A stretch of 64,000 nucleotides of DNA, taken from NCBI GenBank assembly GCA_020432165.1, contig JAGQGU010000010.1:1-64000 (forward strand), in the 5' to 3' direction. This document shows, piece by piece, positions 26,792 to 36,858 of this stretch. The stretch comes from Thermomicrobiales bacterium (lineage in GTDB: Bacteria > Chloroflexota > Chloroflexia > Thermomicrobiales > UBA6265). The notes beneath the pieces were generated by a model that had not been told where the DNA came from, made no database searches, and saw nothing but the letters and a program-made list of their open reading frames with translations. The translations under genes and the position numbers were made by a program. Positions within the stretch are counted from its first letter, which is position 1; each line of letters begins with the position of its first letter.

Positions 26792-28810
26792 CTATCCCAG
26801 CAACTCTCGCAACGCTTCCGCGCTATGCACCGGTGCCTGACAGACGTAATCACTGCACCAATACGCGGCTGGTTGATCAGCCACCGGTTTATCTTCGAGA
26901 AAAGCCCAATCGCCAATATCAGTATGTACGTAACCACGTATAGTGATGGGATTGATGTTCTCGTTGGCCACCGTTCGCATATTGGCGATATCGTTCCCGC
27001 CCAGAATCAACTCCTGTGTCGGCAGGATCATTCGTTCCGCGGCGACGGTCAGCATACCGGTATGCATCGGATAGCGTGGCAGCACCACTGCCATTGATTC
27101 CACGATGCTCCTGGCTTCGGTAACGAGCGCTTCGTCCCGACGCATTGCTCCGAGCATGCTGAGCACTTCGGCCATCACCGCGTTGCCGCCGGGAAGCGCG
27201 GAGTCGGTTAGCTCTCGTGGTCGGGTGAAGAGATCGGTATCCGCAGGTGTGTCATAGAAGCCGATACCGCTTTCGTGGGCGAAGTGAGCACATGTGTATT
27301 CGGTCAAATTCCAGCTGGTCTCAAGCCAGGTCAGCTCACCGGTAACGCTATAGAGCGTCATCAACCCACGAATCACATTCGCGTAATCTTCCAGCACACC
27401 ATCGGCCACAAGTACGCCATTCGTCCAGGTACGGACCAGCGAGCCATCTGCTCTTACCATGGTGGAAGCGATGAATCTGGCGGCATCCCGCGCGAGATCG
27501 ATCCAGTGATCGTTTCCCAACGCCGCGCCGGCATAGGCGAGTGCATGGATAAGCAGTCCGTTCCAGCTCGCGATCACCTTGTCATCGCGACCCGGCGCCA
27601 CGCGCTTCTTGCGGGCGGCCAGCATGATCTGCCTGCCACGCGCCAGACGATCCCGCACCTCGGTAATCGGCAGACCCACATCCTCCGCGAGATCCTCGTC
27701 GCTCTTCACGATACGCAATACCGTGGCGCCTTCAAAACTGCCCGGATCGGCGATACCGAAGTGAAGTTTGATGAGATCGGCATCCTCGGCCTCCAACAAC
27801 CGGTCGACCTCGGCCGCTGTCCAGATGAAGTACTTGCCTTCCACGCCCTCACTATCGGCATCGGTCGCGGCGGCGAAACCTCCGCCTTTGAGACGCATCT
27901 CGCTTTCCAACCATCTGACAATACCCTCGGCGGTATGGAGATAGAGAGGCTCCTCGGTGAGACGCCAGGTATCGACGAAGAGGGGCAGAAGCATGGCGTT
28001 GGTGTAGAGCATCTTCTCGAAGTGAGGAACGTGCCATTCAGCATCGACCGAATAGCGCGCGAATCCGCCGCCCAGCTGATCGTGGATACCACCCTCGGCC
28101 ATCGCCCCCAGTGTCAGTTCCACCATGCTTAGCGCGGCAACATCACCGGTGCGGCGGTAATATCGAAGCAGGAACTCGAGATTCGTCTCATGCGGAAACT
28201 TCGGAGCCGTGCCGAAACCGCCATACTGTTTGTCGAACTTGTCATAGAGAGCGCGCAGGCAACGCTGCAGGAGTTCGGCGCTGATCGCATCTGCACTGCC
28301 CTCGAACTTTGTTGCCTGGATAACGTGCTTTGCTACCTTCTGGCCACCATTGATCACCTTGGCGCGATCCCGTTGCCACAGATCGCGAATCGTCAAGATC
28401 GCCTGCGTGAAGCTTGGCATCCCCTCGGTTGGCATTGTTGGAAAATACGTACCACCGTAGAATGGCAATCCATCGGGAGTCAGCCAGACATTGAGCGGCC
28501 AGCCCGTGCTATAGCCAAGCATCTGCATCGATTGCAGATAGACTGCATCGATATCCGGCCGCTCCTCGCGATCGACCTTAATGCTGACGAAGTTATCGTT
28601 CAGCAGTTGAGCAACCCGCGGATCCTCGAACGATTCGTGCGCCATGACATGGCACCAATGGCAGGTGGAATAGCCGATGCTGACAAAGATCGGTACACCG
28701 CGCGCCTTCGCTGCCCGAAAGGCTTCATCGCCCCACGGGAACCAGTCGACAGGATTATCCTGATGCTGCCGCAGATATGGGCTGGATTCGTTCGTAAGTT
28801 TGTTCGGCAT
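26792..28810 (-). CDS. DUF255 thioredoxin-domain protein (YyaL/SSP411 family)
   Basis: This is a 672-residue protein. Residues 1-165 are the thioredoxin-like DUF255 domain with [21 protein letters not shown] and the CHWC motif (C50-C53) in [18 protein letters not shown]. The rest is an alpha/alpha-barrel related to N-acylglucosamine 2-epimerases, with [20 protein letters not shown] and the [17 protein letters not shown] region. Length and domain order match the YyaL family. The biochemical role of the family is not settled. The gene is monocistronic and divergent from proC. Confidence 0.93.
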   Translation of the reverse strand: MPNKLTNESSPYLRQHQDNPVDWFPWGDEAFRAAKARGVPIFVSIGYSTCHWCHVMAHESFEDPRVAQLLNDNFVSIKVDREERPDIDAVYLQSMQMLGYSTGWPLNVWLTPDGLPFYGGTYFPTMPTEGMPSFTQAILTIRDLWQRDRAKVINGGQKVAKHVIQATKFEGSADAISAELLQRCLRALYDKFDKQYGGFGTAPKFPHETNLEFLLRYYRRTGDVAALSMVELTLGAMAEGGIHDQLGGGFARYSVDAEWHVPHFEKMLYTNAMLLPLFVDTWRLTEEPLYLHTAEGIVRWLESEMRLKGGGFAAATDADSEGVEGKYFIWTAAEVDRLLEAEDADLIKLHFGIADPGSFEGATVLRIVKSDEDLAEDVGLPITEVRDRLARGRQIMLAARKKRVAPGRDDKVIASWNGLLIHALAYAGAALGNDHWIDLARDAARFIASTMVRADGSLVRTWTNGVLVADGVLEDYANVIRGLMTLYSVTGELTWLETSWNLTEYTCAHFAHESGIGFYDTPADTDLFTRPRELTDSALPGGNAVMAEVLSMLGAMRRDEALVTEARSIVESMAVVLPRYPMHTGMLTVAAERMILPTQELILGGNDIANMRTVANENINPITIRGYVHTDIGDWAFLEDKPVADQPAAYWCSDYVCQAPVHSAEALRELLG

Positions 28811-28921
28811 GATTGCTCCATCTGTACCGGGTGCGCTTTATCAGGCAATTATGCCGTATGCTGTCGAACCTGCCCGGGGTACACTTGATGCACGGATTTT
28901 GGCGTGGTTTCGGGGCAATCT

Positions 28922-29752
28922 ATGACATCAACAACACTTGCGGATACGCGTATTGCCATGGTGGGCGCGGGAGTCATGGCGGAAGCGATGGTAGCGGGAC
29001 TTCTTAGCCGAGAGATGCTTCCCGCACAGCATATCGTGGCCAGTCACCCTCGCGAGGATCGACGGGTGCGGCTGGAAGCTCGGTTCGGTATTCGTGTGGT
29101 AGAGCACAATGCCGATGCTGTGCAGGATGCCGATTTGGTTCTGCTCACGGTCAAGCCACAGGTGATGCACACCGTGACCGCGGAACTGGCCGAGGTGCTG
29201 CGACCGGAGCAGACCGTGATCTCTATTGCGGCTGGTACCTCGGTATCGCAGTTGCAGACTGGTCTGAACCACCAGGCGATTGTGCGCGTGATGCCGAACA
29301 CACCAGCTCAAATCGGAGAGGGTATGGCGGTGTGGTACGCGGTGCCGGAGGTTGGGGACGAGGCCCGACAGCGCGTGCGGCTCGCCCTTGGTGCCCTGGG
29401 TATGGAACTGGAGGTCGAGGACGAGAAGTATGTCGATATGGCCACAGCGCTGAGCGGTACGGGACCAACCTACGTCTTCCTGATGATGGAGGCACTCGTC
29501 GATGCTGGTGTTCATATGGGCTTCCCGCGTCGTATCGCCGAGCAGATTGTCATGCAAACGGTTGGTGGCTCGGTGAGCTACGCGCGTGAGAGTGGCAAGC
29601 ACCTGGCGGAACTGCGCAACATGGTCACCTCGCCCGGCGGTACCAGTGCCGAGGCTATCTACCAAATGGAGAAGGGTGGCTTGCGCACGATTCTTAGTAA
29701 ATCCGTATACGCCGCTTACAAGCGTACGCAGTCGCTCGCGAAAGAGAAATAG
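28922..29752 (+). CDS. proC: Pyrroline-5-carboxylate reductase
   Basis: The 276-residue enzyme carries out the last step of proline synthesis, NAD(P)H-dependent reduction of P5C. It has an N-terminal Rossmann motif (IAMVGAGVMAEAMVAGLL), VKPQVM, the RVMPNTPAQIGEGM segment and the C-terminal P5CR signature ALSGTGPTYVFLMMEALVDAG with TSPGGTSAEAI. The ATG at 28922 fits the length of homologues; a GTG at 28904 is possible. Its stop codon touches the start region of the phosphoribosyltransferase gene, indicating one transcript. Confidence 0.96.
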   Translation: MTSTTLADTRIAMVGAGVMAEAMVAGLLSREMLPAQHIVASHPREDRRVRLEARFGIRVVEHNADAVQDADLVLLTVKPQVMHTVTAELAEVLRPEQTVISIAAGTSVSQLQTGLNHQAIVRVMPNTPAQIGEGMAVWYAVPEVGDEARQRVRLALGALGMELEVEDEKYVDMATALSGTGPTYVFLMMEALVDAGVHMGFPRRIAEQIVMQTVGGSVSYARESGKHLAELRNMVTSPGGTSAEAIYQMEKGGLRTILSKSVYAAYKRTQSLAKEK

Positions 29753-29754
29753 TG

Positions 29755-30219
29755 ATGCCAGATACCGAGATGCTCACCTGGGAGATGTTTGGCGATGCTA
29801 CCCAGAACCTGGCACGCACAGTGCTGGATGATGGCTACAAGCCGGATTTCATTCTCGCGATCGCCCGTGGAGGTTTGTTCACAGCCGGAGCGTTGGGATA
29901 CGCGCTCGGGGTCAAGTTGCTTCACGTCGTCAATATCGAGTTCTACACCGGACGCGAAGAGACGATGGAGATGCCGGTGATGCTCCCACCGATTCCTGAT
30001 CCTGGGCTCTTCCAGGGACTCAAGGTGCTCATTTGCGATGACGTCGCTGATTCTGGCAAGACATTGCAAACCACGCACGAGTTTGTGCAACAGCACGTCG
30101 CCGAAGTGCGTAGTCTGGTCATCTATCAGAAATCGCGTTCGCTGATCAAACCCGAATATGTCTGGAAACATACGGAAGACTGGATCCATTTCGCGTGGGA
30201 TGAGCGGGTGGATATTTGA
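29755..30219 (+). CDS. Purine (hypoxanthine/xanthine-type) phosphoribosyltransferase
   Basis: This is a 154-residue type I PRTase. The PRPP-binding motif is VLICDDVADSGKTLQT, the pyrophosphate loop is IARGGLFTAG and the substrate hood region is near the C-terminus (WIHFAWDE). It resembles Gpt/archaeal Hpt enzymes used in purine salvage. ATG 29755 starts two bases after the proC stop; a GTG overlapping that stop is an alternative start. Which base it uses is not determined. Confidence 0.88.
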   Translation: MPDTEMLTWEMFGDATQNLARTVLDDGYKPDFILAIARGGLFTAGALGYALGVKLLHVVNIEFYTGREETMEMPVMLPPIPDPGLFQGLKVLICDDVADSGKTLQTTHEFVQQHVAEVRSLVIYQKSRSLIKPEYVWKHTEDWIHFAWDERVDI

Positions 30220-30282
30220 CGCCGGTCCGAATCGGTTTTGGTGGAAACTGGCTTGGAGGATATCGGGGCCCATAAAGCGTAG

Positions 30283-30326
30283 ACCCGTCCCTCGCCGCGA
30301 CGTTCCGCCGCTGGCGAGGGACGGGT
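30283..30326. repeat. 14-bp-stem palindrome (ACCCGTCCCTCGCC), REP-like
   Basis: ACCCGTCCCTCGCC (30283-30296) and its exact complement (30313-30326) are separated by 16 nt. The element follows GTAG, as in the other palindromes, and precedes copy B of the 70-bp repeat. It may also end the proC transcript. Confidence 0.65.
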
Positions 30327-30350
30327 TCAAGTAGCTGTCAAGACTGAGAG

Positions 30351-30420
30351 CCTGGAACAGGTGACGGAGTTGACCGCATTCGCCGGGTATAAAACCCGGC
30401 GCTACCAACCCGGGCAACTC
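30351..30420 (+). repeat. 70-bp dispersed repeat, copy B
   Basis: It matches 6941-7010 at 68 of 70 positions, in the same orientation. The differences are at the 13th and 68th positions. It sits between convergent genes and codes for nothing plausible. Confidence 0.85.
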
Positions 30421-30473
30421 GCGCTGCTGCGAGGCCCGAGTCTGCACCCCCGGATCACCGTTATCTTCGATCC

Positions 30474-31217
30474 CTATGCGTTCTTCAGCAGCGGCAGTCG
30501 ATGCCCGTAGGTCTCGATCAATCCCTGAATCTTCTCATCACCGCCAGGGAGGTTCATTGTCGGGATCACGGGTGGGTCAATACCTTTATCGAGTAAACGT
30601 TGTGTTGTTTCCACGACCACGGCTGTGATCAGGGCGAGACCAGCAACACTGCTAATGCCGCCAACTGGTTGCTCCACACCCGGCAGATTCACCAGCGCAT
30701 CGCCCCACGGCACGCAGGTATCGAGCGTGATATCGGCCACGTCGGCGAGTCGCTTGCCGCTCTCGTGTCGACTCGGTGCCTCGGTGTAGTGTCGATCGCT
30801 GGTGATCGCGACCGTTCTTGCGCCGCGCGCTCGCGTTTCCAGCACCGCTTCAATCGGCACAGGGTTCACACCTGAGTTGCTGATAACGATCACAATCTCA
30901 CCCTCGCGGATATCGTGTGATCCAATCACGACACGGGCGTAGCCGGGATTTCGCTCCAGGAGTGTGGCATTGACACTGCCGAGGAAGGTGAGATTCACGT
31001 CCAGCAGCGGATTCAGCGCCATCAAACTGCCGGCGCGGTGAAAAACCTCTTCTGCCACCAGATGACTGTGTCCGCTGCCGAAGAGGTGGACCACACCGCC
31101 CGCAGCGATCGATTCGGCCATCCATTCGGCCACCGTTTCGATCTTCTCACCCTGTGTCTCGAACATATCTTCGAGCACGTCATACATGCGTCGGGAATAC
31201 TCACGATAGGCTGACAT
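30474..31217 (-). CDS. SIS-domain sugar-isomerase-like protein (UPF0309 type)
   Basis: The 247-residue cytosolic protein has a SIS fold. The phosphosugar-binding serine loop is visible as FGSGHSHLVAEEVFHRAGS near residue 42, and the second loop as VIVISNSGVNPVPIEAV. The N-terminal helices (YREYSRRMYDVLEDMFETQ) match the UPF0309 family. These proteins bind or isomerise phosphosugars or sense them. It starts 15 bp after the second ABC exporter gene and is therefore probably the last gene of the sigma-ABC-ABC operon. Confidence 0.88.
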   Translation of the reverse strand: MSAYREYSRRMYDVLEDMFETQGEKIETVAEWMAESIAAGGVVHLFGSGHSHLVAEEVFHRAGSLMALNPLLDVNLTFLGSVNATLLERNPGYARVVIGSHDIREGEIVIVISNSGVNPVPIEAVLETRARGARTVAITSDRHYTEAPSRHESGKRLADVADITLDTCVPWGDALVNLPGVEQPVGGISSVAGLALITAVVVETTQRLLDKGIDPPVIPTMNLPGGDEKIQGLIETYGHRLPLLKNA

Positions 31218-31232
31218 TTGTGGCTCCTGTGG

Positions 31233-33023
31233 TCACTCACGTTCCATACTGGAATGGTTGTACCATTCTTGCTGTGATCGGAACATGGCTGCATACAGAC
31301 CGTCTTGTGCCATGAGTGTATCGTGGGTACCATCCTCGACAATTTGTCCTTGATCCATCACCAGAATGCGATCAGCCGATCGCGCTGGGCCAATGCGATG
31401 GCTGATTGTGATCGCCGTTTTGCCATCAGCCAGCTCGCGGAAGCGCTCGAAGAGTCGTTGCTCTGCCAGTGGATCGAGCGCAGCAGTCGGTTCGTCCAGA
31501 ATCAGCAGTCGCGCATCGCGGAAGAAGGCGCGAGCGATAGCGAGTCGTTGCCATTGGCCACCGCTAAGATCACGTTCACCAAATTCTCGACCGAGCCATG
31601 TATCGAGTCCCTCCGCCAGCTGGTCCGGCAAATCCCTGAGATCCGATTTCGATAGCGCAACCAGAATCGCTTCTTCGTCGGTGATAGCGGTGATACAACC
31701 AAATTCAACATTGTCTCGCAGGGGGAGTTGCCAGCGGACAAAATCCTGAAAGACAGCAGCAATGTCGGTCCGTGCATCCGTTGCAAGACAATTATCCTGG
31801 TAGACCTTGCCTGAAGTAGGTGCGTACAATCCGGCGATAAGGCGCACCAATGTGCTCTTGCCCGCCCCATTCTCGCCGAGCAGCGCGATATGCTCACCCG
31901 GGGCGATCTCCAAATTGAGGTTGTGTACCACGTCTCGATCGGTTTCAGGATAGCGGAAGCTCGCGTCACACAGGTTGATCGTCATTGCCGCGGTCGATGG
32001 CGATATCTGATGTATTGGCTCACGCTTGAACCGGGATGCCTCCCGCTCGAATGTGAAGATATCGCTAAGGAATACGCTATTTTCTCGTACCCCCCTTATG
32101 ACACTTGCCGATCCGCCAACCATGCCCACGCCCCAGACAATCGCGAATGCGACCGCTATCAATGATCCCAATGGTGCTGCACCGTTGATCATGTTGTGCA
32201 CGAGTAGGGCAATTGCGGAAGCCATACTGGCAGCCGTGAAGATCTCACCCGTCAATTGTGCTCGTGAAATCTTACCAACGGCCTGCACACTATCCTGCGC
32301 GATACGATTGCGCGCTCCCAACCAGCGCCGCACCAACTCTGGCCCGGTGCCGAAGAGTCGAATCTCGGCAGCGGCATCGCGTTGAAGCACAAGATCGCTG
32401 AGTTTGGTCGCATAGAGTTCGTTGATAGCATTCCGGGTCTTCACATCGTGAAATGCGCGGGCGGTACGCCAGGTTGTAGAGAAGACAGGGATGCAGCCGA
32501 GTAGGATGATCCACACGATACGGGCATCGATGAACCACACCGGTGCGAGGATGCTGACAAACATGACCAACACCTGGAGGAGATCGAATCCAGAAGAGAT
32601 GATTGCGGCCGCACGTTCCCCGAGATTGTCATTGGCGCGGGTCAGTGTTGTGAAGAATGGCCCATATTCATAGTGCTCCAGCGGTACTTTCGCAGTGTTT
32701 CTCAGAACGCGCTTCTGTAGATATACGCCTGCGTCATCCTCCACGATAGAGCGGAGATGATTGCGGAAGGGCCAGTAGAGTTGTTCGAGGAGCCCTGCGC
32801 CGAGCGAGACAGCGGCCCAAGCTATGGCCTGGTTGCGATTCTGGTCGATCAGTGCCTGGGTTATACTGCCCAGTGTCAGTACATAGAGTCCGGTACGCGT
32901 ATTCGCCACGATGGTCAGCAAGGTCAGCGCCAGCAATGGCCACGGATTTCGTCGGCCAATACCGCTCAGCAGGCGAATTAGCTCATGCCACTCACTGTTG
33001 CTAGGGGAAGCTATCGATACCAT
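31233..33023 (-). CDS. ABC exporter, fused permease-ATPase (second of pair)
   Basis: This half transporter has about 596 residues: five or six TM helices (residues 20-300) and a C-terminal ATPase with Walker A LLGENGAGKST, signature DLSGGQWQRLAIA and Walker B LLILDEPTAALDP, then the H-loop ISHR. I prefer the ATG at 33023, which has GGGAGA upstream; ATG 33041 in the same frame is possible. Either way it overlaps the preceding ABC gene, so the two probably form a heterodimer. Such pairs export peptides, lipids or drugs. The substrate is unknown. Confidence 0.92.
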   Translation of the reverse strand: MVSIASPSNSEWHELIRLLSGIGRRNPWPLLALTLLTIVANTRTGLYVLTLGSITQALIDQNRNQAIAWAAVSLGAGLLEQLYWPFRNHLRSIVEDDAGVYLQKRVLRNTAKVPLEHYEYGPFFTTLTRANDNLGERAAAIISSGFDLLQVLVMFVSILAPVWFIDARIVWIILLGCIPVFSTTWRTARAFHDVKTRNAINELYATKLSDLVLQRDAAAEIRLFGTGPELVRRWLGARNRIAQDSVQAVGKISRAQLTGEIFTAASMASAIALLVHNMINGAAPLGSLIAVAFAIVWGVGMVGGSASVIRGVRENSVFLSDIFTFEREASRFKREPIHQISPSTAAMTINLCDASFRYPETDRDVVHNLNLEIAPGEHIALLGENGAGKSTLVRLIAGLYAPTSGKVYQDNCLATDARTDIAAVFQDFVRWQLPLRDNVEFGCITAITDEEAILVALSKSDLRDLPDQLAEGLDTWLGREFGERDLSGGQWQRLAIARAFFRDARLLILDEPTAALDPLAEQRLFERFRELADGKTAITISHRIGPARSADRILVMDQGQIVEDGTHDTLMAQDGLYAAMFRSQQEWYNHSSMERE

Positions 33024-34831
33024 CGGCTTTGCATCTCCCATAGTTCGGCATAATGCGCAGTGTTGCGCATGAGCTCGTTGTGTGATCCATCCTCGGTGAT
33101 CTTGCCGTGTTCGAGCACGACAATGCGATCCGCCAGTCGCGTCATGCCGAGTCGATGGCTGATGAGGATGGTGGTGCGATCGCTACTGATCTGCGCGAAA
33201 CGTTTGAAGATATCGACCTCCGCCAACGGATCCAGTGCAGCCGTAGGTTCATCCAGAGCGAGGATCGTGGCATTGCGATATCCTGCTCGGGCGATTGCAA
33301 TCCGCTGCCATTGTCCGCCACTGAGGTCGATACCACCGAGATCGGGACTGAGGATAGTTTTTAGTCCTTCTGGCGCGTCTTCTACCATGTGCCCCAGATC
33401 GGCTTCCTGAATTACACGATTCAGCTCGACATCGTCTCTATTCCTTGGCATGGTGATGTTTTCGATCATGCTCTCCGGATAGCGTGAGAATGTCTGGAAC
33501 ACCGCGGCCATCAACGCCTGCCGTTCTGCCACCGGAATATCCTGGATGTCACGATCACCCAACAGAATCCGACCAGAGTCAGGGCGGTACAGCCCGAGGA
33601 TAAGCTTGAGCAACGTGGTTTTACCGGCACCGTTCTCGCCCACGATTGCTAGGGTCTGCCCGGGTGGGATAGTGAGGCTCAAATCGTCGATAACTTTCGT
33701 GGTCGTGCCGGGATAGGTGAAGTTGACATGTTCCAGAACGATTGGTGTCAGCAGACGCTCCGAGAGACTCGTCACTTTGTCTGTCGCAAATACTGCTGGT
33801 AATGCGAGGAACATCCGCACATCGCTGGCGAATCCGCTGTATTTTCCGATGTCCAATATGGCCTGTTGGAGGTTGAAGCTTAGATTGCCAATCGTCATAA
33901 AAGCACCCATCAGCACGGTAATATCGGCGGCGTTGGTTTCGACGAATCCACTGGTAATCACCCAGATGAGCACGCCATAGCTGAAAATATCGGAAAAGGT
34001 GCCGCCGAGCTGCAACCGTAATGAAGCGCGGGTGACCTTGCCACGCATCTCCTTACGAGTGGCCATGAAGTGCGTTTCCCACCGACCGATGAGCTCGTCA
34101 GCCAGGCCAAAGAGTCGTATTTCCTTGGCACTCTGACGATCGCTGAAACGCGAGGCAATGTAATGAGCGATGCGACGATCTCGCGTCTGCTGATGCAGTG
34201 CTTCCCAAACAAAGCCGCCCTGTCGCAACGCTTCCGCAAGTAGAGGCAATAGCGGTAGGAAGAGTGCCAGCACAAGTAGCCAATCGATGTGCGCGATGAT
34301 GAGTACTGCTCCGAGTAGCGGAATACTGTTCCCGATGAGTTCGTTAAATGCCTTGAGGACGCCCTTGAGGCTTTGGTCTGCCTGTTCGGCAATGCGACGT
34401 GTAACCTCATAGAATGCCTGATACTCCAGCAGCGCGAGATCGACCTCTGTCGCCCGTGCCAGAAGCCGTCCCTCCACCGCCGGTAATCCACGTTCGTAGA
34501 TAGCAGCCTCGCTCCAATTCTTCATTGGAGCCAGCAGTCGTCCTCCAGCCAGTGCGCTGGCCATCGCCAGTGCCCACCACCAGGGATTTGCGTCCTGACC
34601 ATCCATTCTTGTCTGAACGGCATTGACAAGATGAGAACTTGCCCAGAGCTGAAATGGCACCATCAGGCCCTGCAACACACCGACACCCAGCCAACAGGTA
34701 AACGGTAACGGAGTTGCACTTCTCAGTTGCAAGATGAGCCAAGAGTAGGCACGGATCCTTGACGGTAGCGGTCTCCGCTCCTCCTCGAGGAGAGGTTGAA
34801 TTCGATCGAGAGTATATGGCGCACTACTCAC
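33011..34831 (-). CDS. ABC exporter, fused permease-ATPase (first of pair)
   Basis: The 606-residue half transporter has a TM domain in residues 40-320 (LPLLPLLAEALRQGG and neighbouring hydrophobic runs), then an ATPase with Walker A IVGENGAGKTT, signature DLSGGQWQRIAIARA, Walker B ILALDEPTAALDP and the H-loop ISHR. It overlaps the sigma-factor gene upstream by 4 bp and the second ABC gene downstream. Both nucleotide sites look intact, so this is not one of the asymmetric exporters with a dead site. Confidence 0.93.
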   Translation of the reverse strand: MSSAPYTLDRIQPLLEEERRPLPSRIRAYSWLILQLRSATPLPFTCWLGVGVLQGLMVPFQLWASSHLVNAVQTRMDGQDANPWWWALAMASALAGGRLLAPMKNWSEAAIYERGLPAVEGRLLARATEVDLALLEYQAFYEVTRRIAEQADQSLKGVLKAFNELIGNSIPLLGAVLIIAHIDWLLVLALFLPLLPLLAEALRQGGFVWEALHQQTRDRRIAHYIASRFSDRQSAKEIRLFGLADELIGRWETHFMATRKEMRGKVTRASLRLQLGGTFSDIFSYGVLIWVITSGFVETNAADITVLMGAFMTIGNLSFNLQQAILDIGKYSGFASDVRMFLALPAVFATDKVTSLSERLLTPIVLEHVNFTYPGTTTKVIDDLSLTIPPGQTLAIVGENGAGKTTLLKLILGLYRPDSGRILLGDRDIQDIPVAERQALMAAVFQTFSRYPESMIENITMPRNRDDVELNRVIQEADLGHMVEDAPEGLKTILSPDLGGIDLSGGQWQRIAIARAGYRNATILALDEPTAALDPLAEVDIFKRFAQISSDRTTILISHRLGMTRLADRIVVLEHGKITEDGSHNELMRNTAHYAELWEMQSRWYR

Positions 34832-35985
34832 TGCAATTCGCCATCAATCATGATATCCAGCAGGGTGAATGTTTCGGTATCGACCCAGCAAGTAAATTCG
34901 CCAGGGTCGTTGAGGCTCATCCATGTGGTGCGGATTGCTGGACGGCTTTGCCATTCAGCGGCTACAGGCTTCAACATCTGCACTTGCGGATGCTTGGCCG
35001 TGAAAGCATTGCCCTGCTTGGTCCAGATTCCATTCCCAGGCAGATAGGCGAACTTCAGCACTGATGTGCAGTGCTGACATGTATAGATAACATCAAGTTG
35101 TATCTCTGGTTCGATCGGTCCGGAATAACTCTCAGGCGGCGACCAATGGATTGGTTGAATCATCCGACCGCAGTGGGGGCACTCCGTTCCTTCGGGGCCA
35201 CTATGGTGAAGAACGAGACCTGATCGCTCGGATATGACTTCGTGCAGTCGTGCAAATGATGGCGGGCTTTGCGGGATCCCACTTAGGAAATGATGTGAGG
35301 TCTGTATTGTGCGCTCGCCCGGTAGGTACCAGTCATTGTGACAGGCCGGGCAATCATATCGAAGTGTCCCATCCTCAAACCAGCGAGCCTCTAACCGTTC
35401 GCGGCCGCAGGTGAAACACCAGATATTGGTCTTATGCCAGGTCTTGGTATCAGTAACCAATCCCAGCTCGATTGCAGTATCTGGTCGATATATGAGGATA
35501 TGATCACGGAGCTTGCGCTTTCCTCTCAAAAGGCGACTTTCGAGTGCTTTCACGCCGAATCCGAGACGGTCTGCCACCTCAGCTTGTGGCAGGTTGTCGA
35601 TGTATTTCATCAGCAGTACTTGTCGTGTGTCTTCCGGCAGCTCATCCAACATGTCGCTCAGAAACGAGACGATCTCTCGCTGATCGAACTTGGGGTCGTC
35701 AACAGATGCCCAAAATACCTCGTCGGACTCCGGCATCGCGATGGTGCGTTGTAAATCCCGTGCAAGTTCGCGTCGCCACCGATAGAAGACATTACGGGCG
35801 ATACCGAAGAGCCATGGTCGCCATTCCCGATCCTCTGGTTGGCGATCACTCTTCCATGCTTCGATCATTGTTTGTTGCACCAGGTCGTCGGCAATCGTTG
35901 GATTCCGCGTCCAGGCGATGAACGAGCGCAGGAGATCGGCTCGTTCGTTTGCCGTAGGTATGCGCTTGGTTGATGTATCGGTCAT
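34828..35985 (-). CDS. ECF-like sigma factor with C-terminal double zinc-ribbon domain
   Basis: Residues 10-175 are a sigma-70-family region 2 (FIAWTRNPTIADDLVQQTMI, EWRPWLFGIARNVFYRW) and region 4 (ELPEDTRQVLLMKYIDNL, AEVADRLGFGVKALESRL). The other 210 residues are unusual. They hold two CxxC...CxxC zinc-ribbon-like modules (CFTC about 188 with CPAC about 210; CPHC about 268 with CQHC about 303), then a beta-rich tail. The total is 385 residues, about twice a normal ECF factor. ATG 35985 has GGAGG six bases upstream. It overlaps the ABC exporter gene by 4 bp and no anti-sigma gene is adjacent, so the extension may be a built-in sensor. Confidence 0.85.
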   Translation of the reverse strand: MTDTSTKRIPTANERADLLRSFIAWTRNPTIADDLVQQTMIEAWKSDRQPEDREWRPWLFGIARNVFYRWRRELARDLQRTIAMPESDEVFWASVDDPKFDQREIVSFLSDMLDELPEDTRQVLLMKYIDNLPQAEVADRLGFGVKALESRLLRGKRKLRDHILIYRPDTAIELGLVTDTKTWHKTNIWCFTCGRERLEARWFEDGTLRYDCPACHNDWYLPGERTIQTSHHFLSGIPQSPPSFARLHEVISERSGLVLHHSGPEGTECPHCGRMIQPIHWSPPESYSGPIEPEIQLDVIYTCQHCTSVLKFAYLPGNGIWTKQGNAFTAKHPQVQMLKPVAAEWQSRPAIRTTWMSLNDPGEFTCWVDTETFTLLDIMIDGELQ

Positions 35986-36044
35986 GCGGTGCCTCCAGGA
36001 AACCCTTCTACCTTTACATCGCATCTCACGCCGAAAATCCTGCG

Positions 36045-36830
36045 CTAGCCTTCGGGAGTTGCTCCCTCCGGAGTCGCAGCAGCAGGTGTACCCTCCAGCG
36101 GTGCGGCAATGTTCACATCGAGATCAAAGAGGTAGGTGGTTATCACCTGATAGTCGCCAGCGCTCTGCACGACCTGGCAAGGTAGGCCATCGCTATCGAC
36201 TGAGATCTCGTAGCGAATCTCATCACCCGTACCTTCTTCGTCCCCGAAGGTGTAGAGGTGACAGGTGCGGTCTCCAACGACGGTTTCACCGCCATCCTGT
36301 ACCGGTCGGCTGAGGAGATCCTGGCTTATCTCGCCATAGGCATTATTCTGCGGTCGGATCAGATATTGAAGCTGCACGCCTACTGAGGAATCAGCATCGT
36401 AGGCGCCCTCCTCAACATTCACCCAGGTATTCACATCCAGCCCCGGGGCGATGGCGGCACTCACGAAGACCCCACGGACATAGATCACACCATCCGCGTA
36501 AATCTGCTCGTTGGTAGCAATGCCATTTTCAAACTCGATAATGTGACGATTGCCATTGCTGGTCCAGTCCTCTACTGTGCCGGTGAACGCTGCATCGTCA
36601 ATCTCGGTACTGGCTGAGCTGCTTTTGGTCGTAACACGCATGCTGGTGACCGTTGGCCAGGTTGTATCGGCCAGGGCAATGACATCACCCACCGATAGCT
36701 CATCCGCCGATGCCGTCGGCGGAGCGGTTGGTTCAGTCGGGGAGGAATTGCCGCTGCTTCCGCACGCGGTGATGAGAAGCATCACGACGATAAGGGTGGC
36801 AGACAGGTGTAGGGATTTTCGGAAATGCAT
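36045..36830 (-). CDS. Lipoprotein, possible LprG/LppX-like
   Basis: This is a 261-residue secreted lipoprotein. The signal peptide MHFRKSLHLSATLIVVMLLI ends in the lipobox ITAC, after which a Ser/Thr/Pro-rich linker leads to a beta-rich domain with VTSMRVTTKSSS, IYADGVIYVRG and GDRTCHLYTF. The pattern is like the LppX/LprAFG or LolA-type fold that binds lipids, but similarity is by eye only. The start at 36830 has GGGAG upstream. It ends with a short ATPEGATPEG repeat. It lies 20 bp downstream of the sigma-gene leader but has its own promoter region. Confidence 0.8.
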   Translation of the reverse strand: MHFRKSLHLSATLIVVMLLITACGSSGNSSPTEPTAPPTASADELSVGDVIALADTTWPTVTSMRVTTKSSSASTEIDDAAFTGTVEDWTSNGNRHIIEFENGIATNEQIYADGVIYVRGVFVSAAIAPGLDVNTWVNVEEGAYDADSSVGVQLQYLIRPQNNAYGEISQDLLSRPVQDGGETVVGDRTCHLYTFGDEEGTGDEIRYEISVDSDGLPCQVVQSAGDYQVITTYLFDLDVNIAAPLEGTPAAATPEGATPEG

Positions 36831-36858
36831 GTGTGGATTGGCTCCCGATCCGGATTTG

